64,000 bases of DNA, taken from assembly GCF_001544495.1 (NCBI RefSeq), contig NZ_FCNZ02000025.1:1-64000 (forward strand), written 5' to 3'. Shown here in pieces: positions 1 through 8,234 of this stretch. Made by a program: the position numbers and the translations under genes. The stretch's first letter is position 1; every line of letters starts with the position of its first letter. Origin of the DNA: Caballeronia telluris (GTDB taxonomy: Bacteria; Pseudomonadota; Gammaproteobacteria; Burkholderiales; Burkholderiaceae). A model generated the notes under the pieces. It had not been told where the DNA came from. It made no database searches and was given only the letters and a program-made list of their open reading frames with translations.

Positions 1-171
1 GATGTCGCCGGCTTCCATGCCGGGCATAAAGCCGTCGTAGAGATGTAGATCCGAGCCGCAGATCGCGCACGACGTGACCTTGACGATTGCGTCGCGCGGA
101 TGCTCGATAGTGGGGTCCGGCACCGTATCGCATCGAATGTCCTTCTTGCCATGCCATCTGAGCGCTTTCAT
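1..171 (-). CDS. Zinc-dependent alcohol dehydrogenase, N-terminal part (runs off the window)
   Basis: Only the first 57 codons are present; the gene continues beyond base 1. The start reads MKALRWHGKKDIRCDTVPDP, then CAICGSDLHLYDGF, the GroES-like fold entry of medium-chain dehydrogenases. The cysteine of CAICGSD is the usual catalytic-zinc ligand of this family. The encoded segment is nearly the same as the start of the frameshifted gene at 46561-47728, so the two are close paralogs in the same orientation. Function by family is oxidation of an alcohol or aldehyde adduct with NAD(P). The substrate cannot be inferred. Confidence 0.85.
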   Translation of the reverse strand, partial: MKALRWHGKKDIRCDTVPDPTIEHPRDAIVKVTSCAICGSDLHLYDGFMPGMEAGDI

Positions 172-422
172 GTCTGCCAGCAATGGACGTACCGCATGAA
201 TCCGATGCGCAGTGCTTGCGAGGCATGGCGCGCGGATTCTTGAGAGTTCAGGGAGCGTCGGTGCCGCGAAGCGGTCTGCGCAGGCAGGAAATGGAATGCC
301 TATACCTAACGACTGCCATAACGTGATCATTTGAACCAGCAGTTCCCAGGCCGCCGTATGTGCCCACGATGTTGCAAAGCAGTGCGCAGCCGACGAACCG
401 TCGGCGAACGCCTTATACCGAA

Positions 423-447
423 TGGCGGATTCAACCAGTCGATGCAA
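423..447 (+). repeat. Left terminal inverted repeat of the IS30-family element
   Basis: This 25-base sequence begins TGGCGGATTCAACC. It is the exact reverse complement of 1620-1644 and defines the left end. Confidence 0.88.
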
Positions 448-483
448 CACAATGAACGCTGCGTCGACCGCAGGAGTGTTGCG

Positions 484-1636
484 ATGAAACAAAGACTCAG
501 GATCTATCACAGTGAGAGCCAGAAGGTGCTGATGTGGGAGCGCTGGCGTGCGGGTGAGTCGCTGCAGCACATTGCGCAGCTATTGATCGCAATCATTCAT
601 CCGTGGCGGGAATACTGGCGCAAACTGGAGGGATCCAGCCGCGACGGCGATCGGAGCGGTCGCTCACACTTGCCGAGCGCGAAGAAATCTCAAGAGTCTC
701 GCAGCAGATCATTCGATCCAGTCGATCGCACGGCGCCTGTCGCGAGCGCCTTCCACAATCTGCCGTGAGATTAAGCGCAACAGCGGCGAGAGAGGCTATC
801 GGGCCGACTCCGCCGATCAGCTTGCCTGGCAGCGGGCGCTGCGCCCGAAGGTGTGCAAACTGGTCACGAAACCGGCGCTGGCAAAAATCGTGGGCGCAAA
901 GCTGCAACTGCAGTGGTCGCCGCAGCAGGTCGCCGGATGGCTGAAGCGGGCGTGGCCGGGCAACGAGGATTTCCACGTGTCACACGAAACGATCTATCGA
1001 ACGCTGTTCATTCAGGCACGCGGTGCGCTAAAAAAAGAGTGGCTGGAGCACCTGCGGCGCACCCGTGCCATGCGGCGCTCACGTCATCACACGCAGAAGA
1101 CTGAGGATCACGGCCGTATCCGCGATGCTGTTTCGATCTGCGAACGTCCCGCTCCAGTTGAAGACCGCGCAGTTCCGGGGCACTGGGAAGGCGACCTCCT
1201 GTGCGGAAGCGGTAACAGCCAGATTGCAACGCTTGTAGAGCGACAGACACGTTATGTCATGCTGGTCAAGCATGACAGCAAGGACAGTGAAACGGTGGCT
1301 AACGCGCTCATCAAACACGCGGAGACGCTTCCCCAGGAGCTCTATAAATCCCTCACCTGGGATCGGGGCACGGAGATGGCGGGACACAAGCGGTTCACCG
1401 TTGCCACCGACGTCGCCGTGTATTTCTGTGATCCCAAACACCCATGGCAACGTGGTTCCAACGAGAACACAAATGGGCTGTTGAGACAGTACTTTCCAAA
1501 AGGCATCGACCTATCGGCTTATTCGCAGGCCAAACTCAACGCTGTAGCGAGACCGCTAAACGAGCGGCCAAGGAAGACATTGGATTACGAGACGCCAGCC
1601 GAACGATTCCATCAGGCTATTGCATCGACTGGTTGA
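484..1636 (+). pseudogene. IS30-family transposase, broken by two frameshifts
   Basis: Three frames must be joined to read the protein. Frame one from 484 gives the N-terminal helix-turn-helix start (SESQKVLMWERWRAGESL, IAQL). Near 583 a single base appears missing, and the reading moves to a frame giving AGILAQTGGIQPRRRSERS and LTLAEREEISR. Near 690-705 it moves again to the frame that continues to 1636. That last part holds the DDE integrase core (GHWEGDLLCGSGN, TWDRGTEMAGHKRF, CDPKHPWQRGSNENTNGLLR), with the usual two aspartates and a glutamate. The catalytic half is intact but the DNA-binding half cannot be made in one piece, so transposition is unlikely without frameshifting. Confidence 0.85.
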
Positions 1637-1644
1637 ATCCGCCA
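1620..1644 (-). repeat. Right terminal inverted repeat of the IS30-family element
   Basis: Perfect 25-base inverted copy of 423-447. It contains the stop codon of the transposase reading frame. Confidence 0.88.
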
Positions 1645-1994
1645 ATCGAAAGCGGACAGTAGGAGGCCGACGGGACTGGTTCTTTAAACGAAAATGCACG
1701 TTTGACATTTACGCGCATTAGCCACGGCGCGTACGTGCACCTCGCGTCAATGGTCAGCCTTCGGGTGGTAGTCCTGCCATTGTGCTGTTGGTCGCCTTCC
1801 TAGGCGGATCGTGTTGTCATAGCCGTTCCCATAGTTGCTTGCCAAGTGGGAGTCGCAGGTTCTGGAAGAGAGCATTGTTGCTGGTGCCATTGGCGCGCTT
1901 TGCCATTGGATATCGAGTTGCCGGGCTTTAGCGCGCGTGTAGGCGCGCATAGGAAGATGCCTGGCTTAGCGAGCAGCCGACTGCGCGTTGACCG
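1645..1994. other. Stretch without a supportable gene
   Basis: These 350 bases lie between the IS30-family element and the end of the reverse-strand GGDEF-EAL gene. A 67-codon reverse-strand open frame at 1747-1950 shows no recognisable motif and no good ribosome site. I see no convincing terminator. Confidence 0.5.
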
Positions 1995-3740
1995 CTAACG
2001 CAATCCGCTTCGTGCGTTTTGCGACGACGAAACCGCGGCCGGCCCGAACCGCGTCTCGGCGTAAGGTTCGATGCGCGCTGCCGGCACCGGCTTGCCAATG
2101 AAATATCCCTGCGCGGCATCGCACCCGAGCTCCTTGACGAGAACGAGCTGGGTTTCGGTTTCGATGCCTTCCGCAACCGTTGCCATGCCCAGCGCGCGCG
2201 CGAGCGCCACCATCGCTTCGACCATCGCACGTGCCTGGTGACGGGTCTCCTCAACGGTGAGCTTCTGCACGAACGACTTGTCGATCTTAATGCGATCGAC
2301 AGGCAGCCGTATGAGGTACGCAAGACTCGAGTAGCCGGTGCCGAAATCGTCGAGCGAGACGGTCACGCCAAGCTTTCGTACGGCCGACAGCGCGCGCGAC
2401 GCGGAGGCGAAGTCGCTCATGACGGCAGTCTCCGTCACTTCGATGTCGAGTACGGAAGCGCATACGCCGGACGCCTCGGCCGCCTCCGAAACCAGTGCGG
2501 CGAGATCGCAGTTCTGAATCGTCATGGCCGACAGATTGACGGCGACCTTGAATGGCTCGCGGTCCGCCGCCTGCCACTGCGCCGCCTGGTGGAACGCGAG
2601 GCGAATTAGCCATCCGCCTGTCGCCTCGTCGGCCGGCGATTCAAGCAGCACGTGGAGGAATTCGGCCGGCGCGAGCAGCCCCAGTTGCGGATGGTTCCAT
2701 CTCAGAAGCGCCTCGGCTCCGTAGATGCGGCCGGTATGCAAGTCCAGCTGTGGCTGGTAGTGCAGTTCGAACTGGCGCTCGGCGCTTGCGCTTTCCAGAT
2801 CCGCACGTAGCCGCAGGCGATGCGAGAGGCGCTGCGCATCCTCCTTGCCAAACCACCACACGCGCGAGCCGCCCGCGCGCTTCGCCTGATACATCGCGGT
2901 GTCGGCGTTGCGCAGCAGCTCGCCCGCATTCGATGCCGCCTCGGGGTAGCGCGCCACGCCGATGCTCGCGCCCACCGAGGCGCGCACGCACGGTGTCTGA
3001 ATTGGCTCGTGCATGCGTGCTATGACATCGCGTGCGACGCGCGCGGCCTCGCCCGCGGGGGCGTCAACGAGGAAAATTACGAATTCGTCACCGCCGATGC
3101 GCGAAACATGGGCGCGTTCGGCGAACATGTCCGAAAGACGCTCGCCTATCGCACGCAGCACTTCATCGCCTGCCGCGTGGCCAAATGAATCGTTGATATC
3201 CTTGAAGCGATCAAGGTCGATGAAGAGCAGATCGACAGAAGCGGCCGCGCCTTCGTCAACCAGACGGTTTAGCCGCAGCAGCAGTTCCCGCCGGTTGATG
3301 AGGCCGGTCAGTTCGTCGTGCGTGGCTTGGCGCGACAAGCGTTCGGAGATCGCGCGCGCTTCAGTGACATCGCGAACCAGCACGATGACACCGCCATCGC
3401 ACGGAAATGCGCGCACTTCAAACCAGGCACCGAGCGGCGGGTAGAACTCGGTAGCGGTGCTCGACACGCCGGTTTCGGCTGCCTGCCGATAGGCTGCTTC
3501 GTAGCTCGACCCGATGAGGTCTGGGTACTCGGCCCAGATCTCGCGGCCCAGCAGATCCTCGGGTCGGCGCTTCAGCAACCGTGCAGCGGTGCGGTTGAGG
3601 TTGCGAAACTTCCACTCCCGGTCGAGCGACATCACTCCGTCGGTAATGTGATCGAGCACTTGAAAATCTTCCACGCCCTGCCCTCCCCTCCCTGACTTTA
3701 ACGTCGCCACAGTTCTCGGCCAATCTTCGTGGAATTCCAC
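1995..3740 (-). CDS. PAS-GGDEF-EAL cyclic-di-GMP turnover protein
   Basis: A 581-residue soluble protein predicted to make and/or break cyclic-di-GMP. A PAS-like sensor domain spans roughly residues 22-130. The GGDEF domain (about 138-295) has the catalytic motif RIGGDEF at 214-220, so synthase activity is possible. The EAL domain (about 315-565) has an intact signature (EALLRW at 343-348) plus NLS, EVTE, DDFGTG, KIDKSF and EGIE motifs, so phosphodiesterase activity is expected. No membrane segment is visible, so input is probably cytosolic through the PAS domain. The gene stands alone; its target process cannot be told from context. Both catalytic sites look intact, which leaves the net direction open. 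Confidence 0.9.
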   Translation of the reverse strand: MEFHEDWPRTVATLKSGRGGQGVEDFQVLDHITDGVMSLDREWKFRNLNRTAARLLKRRPEDLLGREIWAEYPDLIGSSYEAAYRQAAETGVSSTATEFYPPLGAWFEVRAFPCDGGVIVLVRDVTEARAISERLSRQATHDELTGLINRRELLLRLNRLVDEGAAASVDLLFIDLDRFKDINDSFGHAAGDEVLRAIGERLSDMFAERAHVSRIGGDEFVIFLVDAPAGEAARVARDVIARMHEPIQTPCVRASVGASIGVARYPEAASNAGELLRNADTAMYQAKRAGGSRVWWFGKEDAQRLSHRLRLRADLESASAERQFELHYQPQLDLHTGRIYGAEALLRWNHPQLGLLAPAEFLHVLLESPADEATGGWLIRLAFHQAAQWQAADREPFKVAVNLSAMTIQNCDLAALVSEAAEASGVCASVLDIEVTETAVMSDFASASRALSAVRKLGVTVSLDDFGTGYSSLAYLIRLPVDRIKIDKSFVQKLTVEETRHQARAMVEAMVALARALGMATVAEGIETETQLVLVKELGCDAAQGYFIGKPVPAARIEPYAETRFGPAAVSSSQNARSGLR

Positions 3741-3903
3741 AATGCCGTATCCTATTATGATTCGAGTATTTTTGGGAACGAAAGGTTTTACTGAACATGC
3801 GCTGCCCGTTCGCTGCGCGCGCAGTCATTGCAACGCCGCGCGATTTTCTATTGCTCCTCGCTAGCAAGCCGAAAGATCGGTGTTGCTCCGTGGTACTCGA
3901 CGA

Positions 3904-4308
3904 TCACCCCTCGTTTTCCAGCAGCACGGCAAGGGTGCCGCGCTCGCTCTGGCAGCCTGCCTCGTAGTCAACGTCGTGCGGCGTGAGATGCTGGATCGAG
4001 CGCAACAATCGCGGCGCGAAGCGTGCGCCGAAGCGCGCGACCAGCGCGTCGCGCTCGGTATCGCCAGCGTTCGCGAGCGCGCGTAACTCCGCGACTGGCA
4101 AGCCGACGAATAGGTCCAGCGGGAAAGGCGATGAGTCTGGGTCGTCATCCGGACTTACGGGCGAACGAATCCGCAAGCCAGGCTGCACGTGTGTCTCGAG
4201 TTCCATCGTGAACGTGTAGCGCGCGTTGCACGCAAGCGCGGTCTTTGCCTCGCTCAGTAGGAACGGCGCGATGGACTTGACGGTAGCGAGTTCTTCGTCG
4301 TTGAGCAT
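3904..4308 (-). CDS. Conserved hypothetical protein, 134 aa
   Basis: I do not recognise the family. The protein starts MLNDEELATVKSIAPFLLSE and is acidic and soluble. It has a proline/aspartate-rich middle (SPVSPDDDPDSSPFPLDL) and no signal peptide or membrane helix. Third-position GC is strong, as in neighbouring real genes. It lies upstream of the GGDEF-EAL gene on the same strand with about 160 bases between, so separate transcription is likely. Confidence 0.6.
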   Translation of the reverse strand: MLNDEELATVKSIAPFLLSEAKTALACNARYTFTMELETHVQPGLRIRSPVSPDDDPDSSPFPLDLFVGLPVAELRALANAGDTERDALVARFGARFAPRLLRSIQHLTPHDVDYEAGCQSERGTLAVLLENEG

Positions 4309-4489
4309 GATCGATCTCGTCGGGCGCCGATTATGTCGGCGCGGGCCTCAGACAATGGGCGGTGAGCGTCGCCGTGCGCGGCGAGCGGAACAGAGGCTGC
4401 ATAGTCCCTTCGTACGCGCTTAATCCCGGCGCAAACGCCGTGCCGGATACTCGGCGGATTGAACAAGACCATCGAAGCGTCAGACCAGA

Positions 4490-4630
4490 ATGAACGTAAT
4501 GCTTGGGTTCAAACGCTTTAGGAGTGCCGCGTTTACGATTTCAGGCAGTGAGCTGATGCAACGAATTCGCACGGGGCAGTTCGACCTCTGCGCTCTCGGA
4601 CTCAAGGATAGCGCGGCACCCGCCGTCTAA
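4490..4630 (+). pseudogene. C-terminal fragment of an IS6-like transposase
   Basis: A 46-codon frame reads MNVMLGFKRFRSAAFTISG, then ELMQRIRTGQF and ends APAV-stop. This matches the usual tail of IS6/IS240-type transposases (MLGFKRF, then a ATISGIEL and RIRKGQ-like block). The catalytic DDE part is absent and no terminal repeat was found. It is a relic showing that a second mobile element once sat here. Confidence 0.65.
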
Positions 4631-4655
4631 ATCCGTTGAGAAGTTCTGAGCGGGT

Positions 4656-4928
4656 TCAGTGTTGCAGCAACTCCTGTGCTGTATTGAGGTCCGTAACAAG
4701 GCCGGCCATCCATCGCCCCTTCAGTGCCGCGAGCACGCCGTGTCGTTTGCCCGGGCCTCCAGCAATAGCAATCATCGGTATGGAGGCAAGGCGTTCGAGT
4801 TGGATGCTGGTCACGCGGTCTGTCCAACCGCTTTTTTTTGACAAGGCCGCCATTTCGGTCAAGTGGCCAGCAAGAATCTCGGCAACGGTGCCTTCTGCGG
4901 CAAGTTCACTCGCCTCTTCCGGCGTCAT
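4656..4928 (-). pseudogene. C-terminal fragment of a SorC-type sugar-responsive regulator
   Basis: The last 90 codons of this reverse-strand frame resemble the end of the effector domain of SorC/DeoR-like regulators: EGTVAEILAGHLTE, DRVTSIQLERLASIP, then IAIAGGPGKRHGVLAALKGR. The helix-turn-helix and most of the sugar-binding domain (normally about 220 more residues) are missing. Sequence further upstream in the same frame is low-quality, arginine-rich noise. It is best read as a decayed gene, and it abuts the IS6-like relic. Confidence 0.65.
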
Positions 4929-5249
4929 GAGATCGCTCGGGCACGACCGGCGGCGCCTATCTTCTGGCGGCCCGCCCGCTTCGCTACGAATCGCCGCGTG
5001 CCCGCGCGCTGCCGCGTCCGCTTGCGGCTTAACGGAGTATGTGAATCGCTGGCGGGACAGCGTCGGCGCGTGACGAACGCCACAAGTCCGGCAAAAAATC
5101 GCGAACACCGCCTCGCGCGCGGCGATTTTCCTTACATGGGTCCGGGAAAACCCTGTACTTCAATTCCCACTCGATGGGAAAGCAGTTTTTGATCCGCGAG
5201 AAACTTCTGGCATTCTCTGCCCATCGCTATTCGGCTTTGGTGTCGCTTC

Positions 5250-5999
5250 TTGAACCACGATCAATCTGTCACGGGTGCAGAACGGGTCCTTCTCGTATTG
5301 GCCGCGCTTTCCAGTCATGGTCAAGCCATGTCCGCGAAGGATCTGCTCGCCGTTACCGGACTGGCGCAAAGCACGCTCTACAGACAGATCGCGCTTCTCA
5401 AGCGTTGGGGATTCGTCGCCGAGCACGCGGGCTACTATGCCCCGGGGCCGATCAGCCTTCAGCTTGCGCACGGTTTCGATGTCAACTCGCTGCTCGTCGA
5501 AGCGAGCCGCAATGAAATGCAGAAGCTTGCGCGCCTCTCGCAGGAAAGCGTGGGACTGGTCGTCGCGGTCAAGAATCAGGTGATGTGCGTCGAGATGTTC
5601 GACAGCGAGCATTCCCTGCGTTGCTCGTTCGAAAGGGGGCGAGCCGTACCGCTCAGGGCCGGCGCGTCGGCCAAGTCGTTATTGGCCTTCATGACCGACA
5701 AGGTACGCGCCGACGTCCTGAACAGCGTATTTCACGGTGACTCCGCCGGCCGCGCAATCGTCGAAACCGAGCTGGATGCGATTCGGGCACAGGGCTACGC
5801 CGTGAGCGACAGCGAAGTCGATCCCGGGGTGTGGGGCGTCAGCGCCCCGATTTTCCATCGGATCGGGCGCGCGGCGAGCAGCGGCGCCTCGATCACGTTG
5901 ATGGCGCCCTCCACCCGCGCCGTGGGGCGCGAGAGCCAATTTATCGACGCCACCGTGCGAGCCGCGCGATGCATTTCCGAGCGCATGCAAACCGACTGA
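5250..5999 (+). CDS. IclR-family transcriptional regulator
   Basis: 249 residues. An N-terminal winged helix (about 8-65; SAKDLLAVTGLAQSTLYRQI) is followed by an IclR effector domain (about 80-245; SVGLVVAVKNQVMCVEMFDS, RGRAVPLRAGASAKSLLAF, GYAVSDSEVDPGVWGVSAPI). The start used is a TTG; no in-frame ATG precedes the DNA-binding domain and the ribosome site is weak. It heads a same-strand run with a polar amino-acid ABC transporter and a formimidoylglutamase-like enzyme, only 28 bases before the next start. It probably regulates that operon in response to the transported compound or its breakdown product. Confidence 0.88.
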   Translation: MNHDQSVTGAERVLLVLAALSSHGQAMSAKDLLAVTGLAQSTLYRQIALLKRWGFVAEHAGYYAPGPISLQLAHGFDVNSLLVEASRNEMQKLARLSQESVGLVVAVKNQVMCVEMFDSEHSLRCSFERGRAVPLRAGASAKSLLAFMTDKVRADVLNSVFHGDSAGRAIVETELDAIRAQGYAVSDSEVDPGVWGVSAPIFHRIGRAASSGASITLMAPSTRAVGRESQFIDATVRAARCISERMQTD

Positions 6000-6027
6000 C
6001 CCGCCTATTCCCCAAAGGACCTTGGAC

Positions 6028-6783
6028 ATGAAACTGCAACGACTGTTTTCTCTCGCGTGCATTGCATTTGCTGCGACTTTCGCGGCGCTTCCGCTTAGCG
6101 CGGCTGCGCAGACTCCGGATGTCGTGCGCGTGGCGACCGATGCCACCTTCCCGCCGATGGAGTTCACCGAGAACGGCGCGCGCACCGGTTTCGACGTCGA
6201 CATCATGAACGCGCTCGTCAAGGCGATGGGCAAGCGGGTCGAATGGACCGACATCGACTTCAAAGGGCTGATTCCGGGCCTGATTGCCCATCGCTTTGAC
6301 GCCGCCATCTCCGGCATCTACATCACCGACGAGCGCAGCAAGGTGGTCGATTTCACCGAACCGTACTTTGCCGGCGGGCTCGTTGCACTGGTCAAGAGCA
6401 ATTCGCCGATCAAGACGATTGCCGACCTCAATGGCAAGAAGGTCTCCGTGCAGGTCGGCACGAAGTCGGTGAATTTCCTGCGCGACAACTTCCCGCAAGT
6501 CACGCGCGTCGAAGTCGAAAAGAATCAGGAGATGTTCGATCTGGTCGGGATCGGCCGGGCGGATGCGGCAGTGACGGGCAAACCGGCTGCATTGCAACTC
6601 GCCAAGACGCGTCCGGGTTTCCGCGTCCTCGACAAGCAGCTCACCACCGAAGCCTATGGGATCGCCGTGCGCAAGGACGCGCCCGAACTGAAGGCCGCGT
6701 TCAACGCCGCGCTCGTGAAGATCAAGGCGGATGGCACGTATGCGGCGATCGTTCGCAAGTGGTTCGGCGCCGACTCGCAATAA
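6028..6783 (+). CDS. Polar amino-acid ABC transporter, periplasmic binding protein
   Basis: 251 residues of the family 3 solute-binding type. An N-terminal signal peptide (MKLQRLFSLACIAF through AAAQ) precedes the mature start near TPDVVRVATDATFPPMEF. The lobes show typical landmarks: GFDVDIMNAL, DIDFKGLIPGL, FDAAISGIYIT, DLNGKKVSVQVGT. The ATG at 6028 is preceded by an AAAGGACC-type ribosome site; an in-frame TTG six bases earlier is less likely. It delivers substrate to the permease and ATPase encoded directly downstream. With a formimidoylglutamase-like gene at the operon end, histidine or a related compound is a reasonable substrate guess. Confidence 0.9.
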   Translation: MKLQRLFSLACIAFAATFAALPLSAAAQTPDVVRVATDATFPPMEFTENGARTGFDVDIMNALVKAMGKRVEWTDIDFKGLIPGLIAHRFDAAISGIYITDERSKVVDFTEPYFAGGLVALVKSNSPIKTIADLNGKKVSVQVGTKSVNFLRDNFPQVTRVEVEKNQEMFDLVGIGRADAAVTGKPAALQLAKTRPGFRVLDKQLTTEAYGIAVRKDAPELKAAFNAALVKIKADGTYAAIVRKWFGADSQ

Positions 6784-6801
6784 ACGGACTTAGCCCTAAA
6801 A

Positions 6802-7470
6802 ATGGAACTCGACTTCTCGCCGGTCCTGTCCGGCTGGACGGACATCGCGCACGGCGCGGTGGTGACGGTAGAGGTGACCGCCGCCGCACTCGCGCTAAGT
6901 TGCGTGCTCGGCTTGCTGATCGGTATCGGCAGGCTCACACCGCAGCGACGCATCGTGTACGGCTTTTGCACCGCCTACCTGACGTTCTTCCGTGGCACGC
7001 CGTTGCTCGTGCAATTGTTTCTGCTGTTCTTTGGCTTGCCGCAATTCGGCATTTTGCTGCCCGCGTTCGTGTGCGGCATGCTCGGGCTGGGACTCTATTC
7101 GGCGGCCTATGTCTCCGAAATCGTGCGCGGTGCGATTCAATCGGTGGATCGCGGTCAGATGGAGGCCGCGCGTTCGATCGGCATGTCGTCGGGGCAGGCG
7201 ATGCGCGCCGTGATCCTGCCGCAGGCGATCGTGCGGATGATTCCGCCGCTCGGCAACGAGTTCATCGCGCTGATCAAGAATTCGGCGCTCGTCTCGCTCT
7301 TGACGATCGATGACCTGATGCACGAAGGACAGAAGATCATCAGCGTCTCGTACCGGTCGCTCGAAGTCTACCTGGCGATCGCGCTGGTGTATCTCGTGCT
7401 GACGCAGGCGACGAATTATGCGCTGCATCGCGTCGAACGCCGTCTGCGTGCAGGAGGAATGGTGCAATGA
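6802..7470 (+). CDS. Polar amino-acid ABC transporter, permease
   Basis: 222 residues with about five membrane segments, typical of the HisMQ/GlnP permease family. The EAA-type loop that docks the ATPase is visible as QMEAARSIGMSSGQAMRAVILPQA (about 130-155), and the family motif FFRGTPLLVQLF is near 55. A single permease is present, so the channel is probably a homodimer. It follows the binding protein by 18 bases and overlaps the ATPase start by four bases (ATGA), indicating translational coupling. Confidence 0.9.
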   Translation: MELDFSPVLSGWTDIAHGAVVTVEVTAAALALSCVLGLLIGIGRLTPQRRIVYGFCTAYLTFFRGTPLLVQLFLLFFGLPQFGILLPAFVCGMLGLGLYSAAYVSEIVRGAIQSVDRGQMEAARSIGMSSGQAMRAVILPQAIVRMIPPLGNEFIALIKNSALVSLLTIDDLMHEGQKIISVSYRSLEVYLAIALVYLVLTQATNYALHRVERRLRAGGMVQ

Positions 7471-8234
7471 ACAACACTTCTCAACCGATCGTCCAGATTC
7501 GCGGACTAACCAAATCGTTTGGCCCGCATGTCGTCTTGAACGGCATCGACTTCGACATTCAGCCGCAGCAGGTCGTCGTCGTAATCGGCCCCAGCGGCTC
7601 GGGCAAGAGCACGTTCCTGCGCTGCTGCAACGGCCTGGAGCAAGCAGAAGGCGGCACGATCGACGTCTGCGGCCATCGACTGGTGGATCACGGCGTGATG
7701 CTCAAGGAGCGGTCTCTCAACGCATTGCGGACCGAAGTGGGCATGGTGTTCCAGTCGTTCAATCTGTTCCCGCATCTTTCCGTGCTGCATAACATCACCG
7801 TCGGTCCACGCATGCTGCGAGGCACGCCCAAGGCCGAGGCCGAAGCACAGGCTCTTGCGTTGCTGGAAAAGGTCGGTCTTGCGCACAAGGCCGCCGTGAT
7901 GCCGGCGAGCCTGTCGGGCGGTCAGAAGCAGCGGGTCGCCATCGCCCGCGCGCTCGCGATGCGCCCTCGCGTGATGCTGTTCGATGAGCCGACTTCCGCG
8001 CTGGACCCGGAGTTGGTGGGCGAGGTGCTTCAGGTGATGAAGCTGCTTGCGAGCGAAGGCATGACGATGGTGGTCGTGACGCACGAGATGGGCTTCGCGA
8101 AGGAAGTCGCCGACGTGGTCGTGGTCATGGATGGCGGCGTGATCGTCGAAGCCGGGCCGCCCTCGACGATTTTTTCCGCGCCGTCGCAACCGCGCACGCG
8201 TGCCTTCCTGCAAGCGGTCTTGTCGCGCTCATGA
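7467..8234 (+). CDS. Polar amino-acid ABC transporter, ATPase
   Basis: 255 residues. Walker A is GPSGSGKST (about 42-50), the Q-loop is VFQSFNLFPHLSVL, the signature is LSGGQKQRVAIARAL, Walker B is VMLFDEPTSALDPE and the switch histidine is in VVTHEMGFAKEVAD. It belongs to the HisP/GlnQ group. A short insertion (HRLVDHGVMLKERSLNALR) precedes the Q-loop, seen in some members. It overlaps both neighbours by four bases, so it is translated with the permease and the downstream hydrolase. Confidence 0.92.
   Translation: MNNTSQPIVQIRGLTKSFGPHVVLNGIDFDIQPQQVVVVIGPSGSGKSTFLRCCNGLEQAEGGTIDVCGHRLVDHGVMLKERSLNALRTEVGMVFQSFNLFPHLSVLHNITVGPRMLRGTPKAEAEAQALALLEKVGLAHKAAVMPASLSGGQKQRVAIARALAMRPRVMLFDEPTSALDPELVGEVLQVMKLLASEGMTMVVVTHEMGFAKEVADVVVVMDGGVIVEAGPPSTIFSAPSQPRTRAFLQAVLSRS

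Larger units (their letters stand above)
423..1644 (+). mobile_element. IS30-family insertion sequence, complete ends, inactive transposase
   Basis: The element is about 1.22 kb and is bounded by a perfect 25-bp inverted repeat (423-447 and 1620-1644). The right repeat overlaps the transposase stop, as is common in compact IS elements. Content and length fit the IS30 family. The 2-3 bp immediately outside the two ends do not form an obvious target duplication. The element lies just upstream of the truncated alcohol dehydrogenase at 1-171. Confidence 0.85.

Noticed and set aside
178..195. GG-N10-GC motif before the partial dehydrogenase
   Set aside because: The predicted transcription start would fall in the start codon, leaving no leader.
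1747..1950. 67-codon reverse-strand frame after the IS30-family element
   Set aside because: No motif, no ribosome site, unusual composition.
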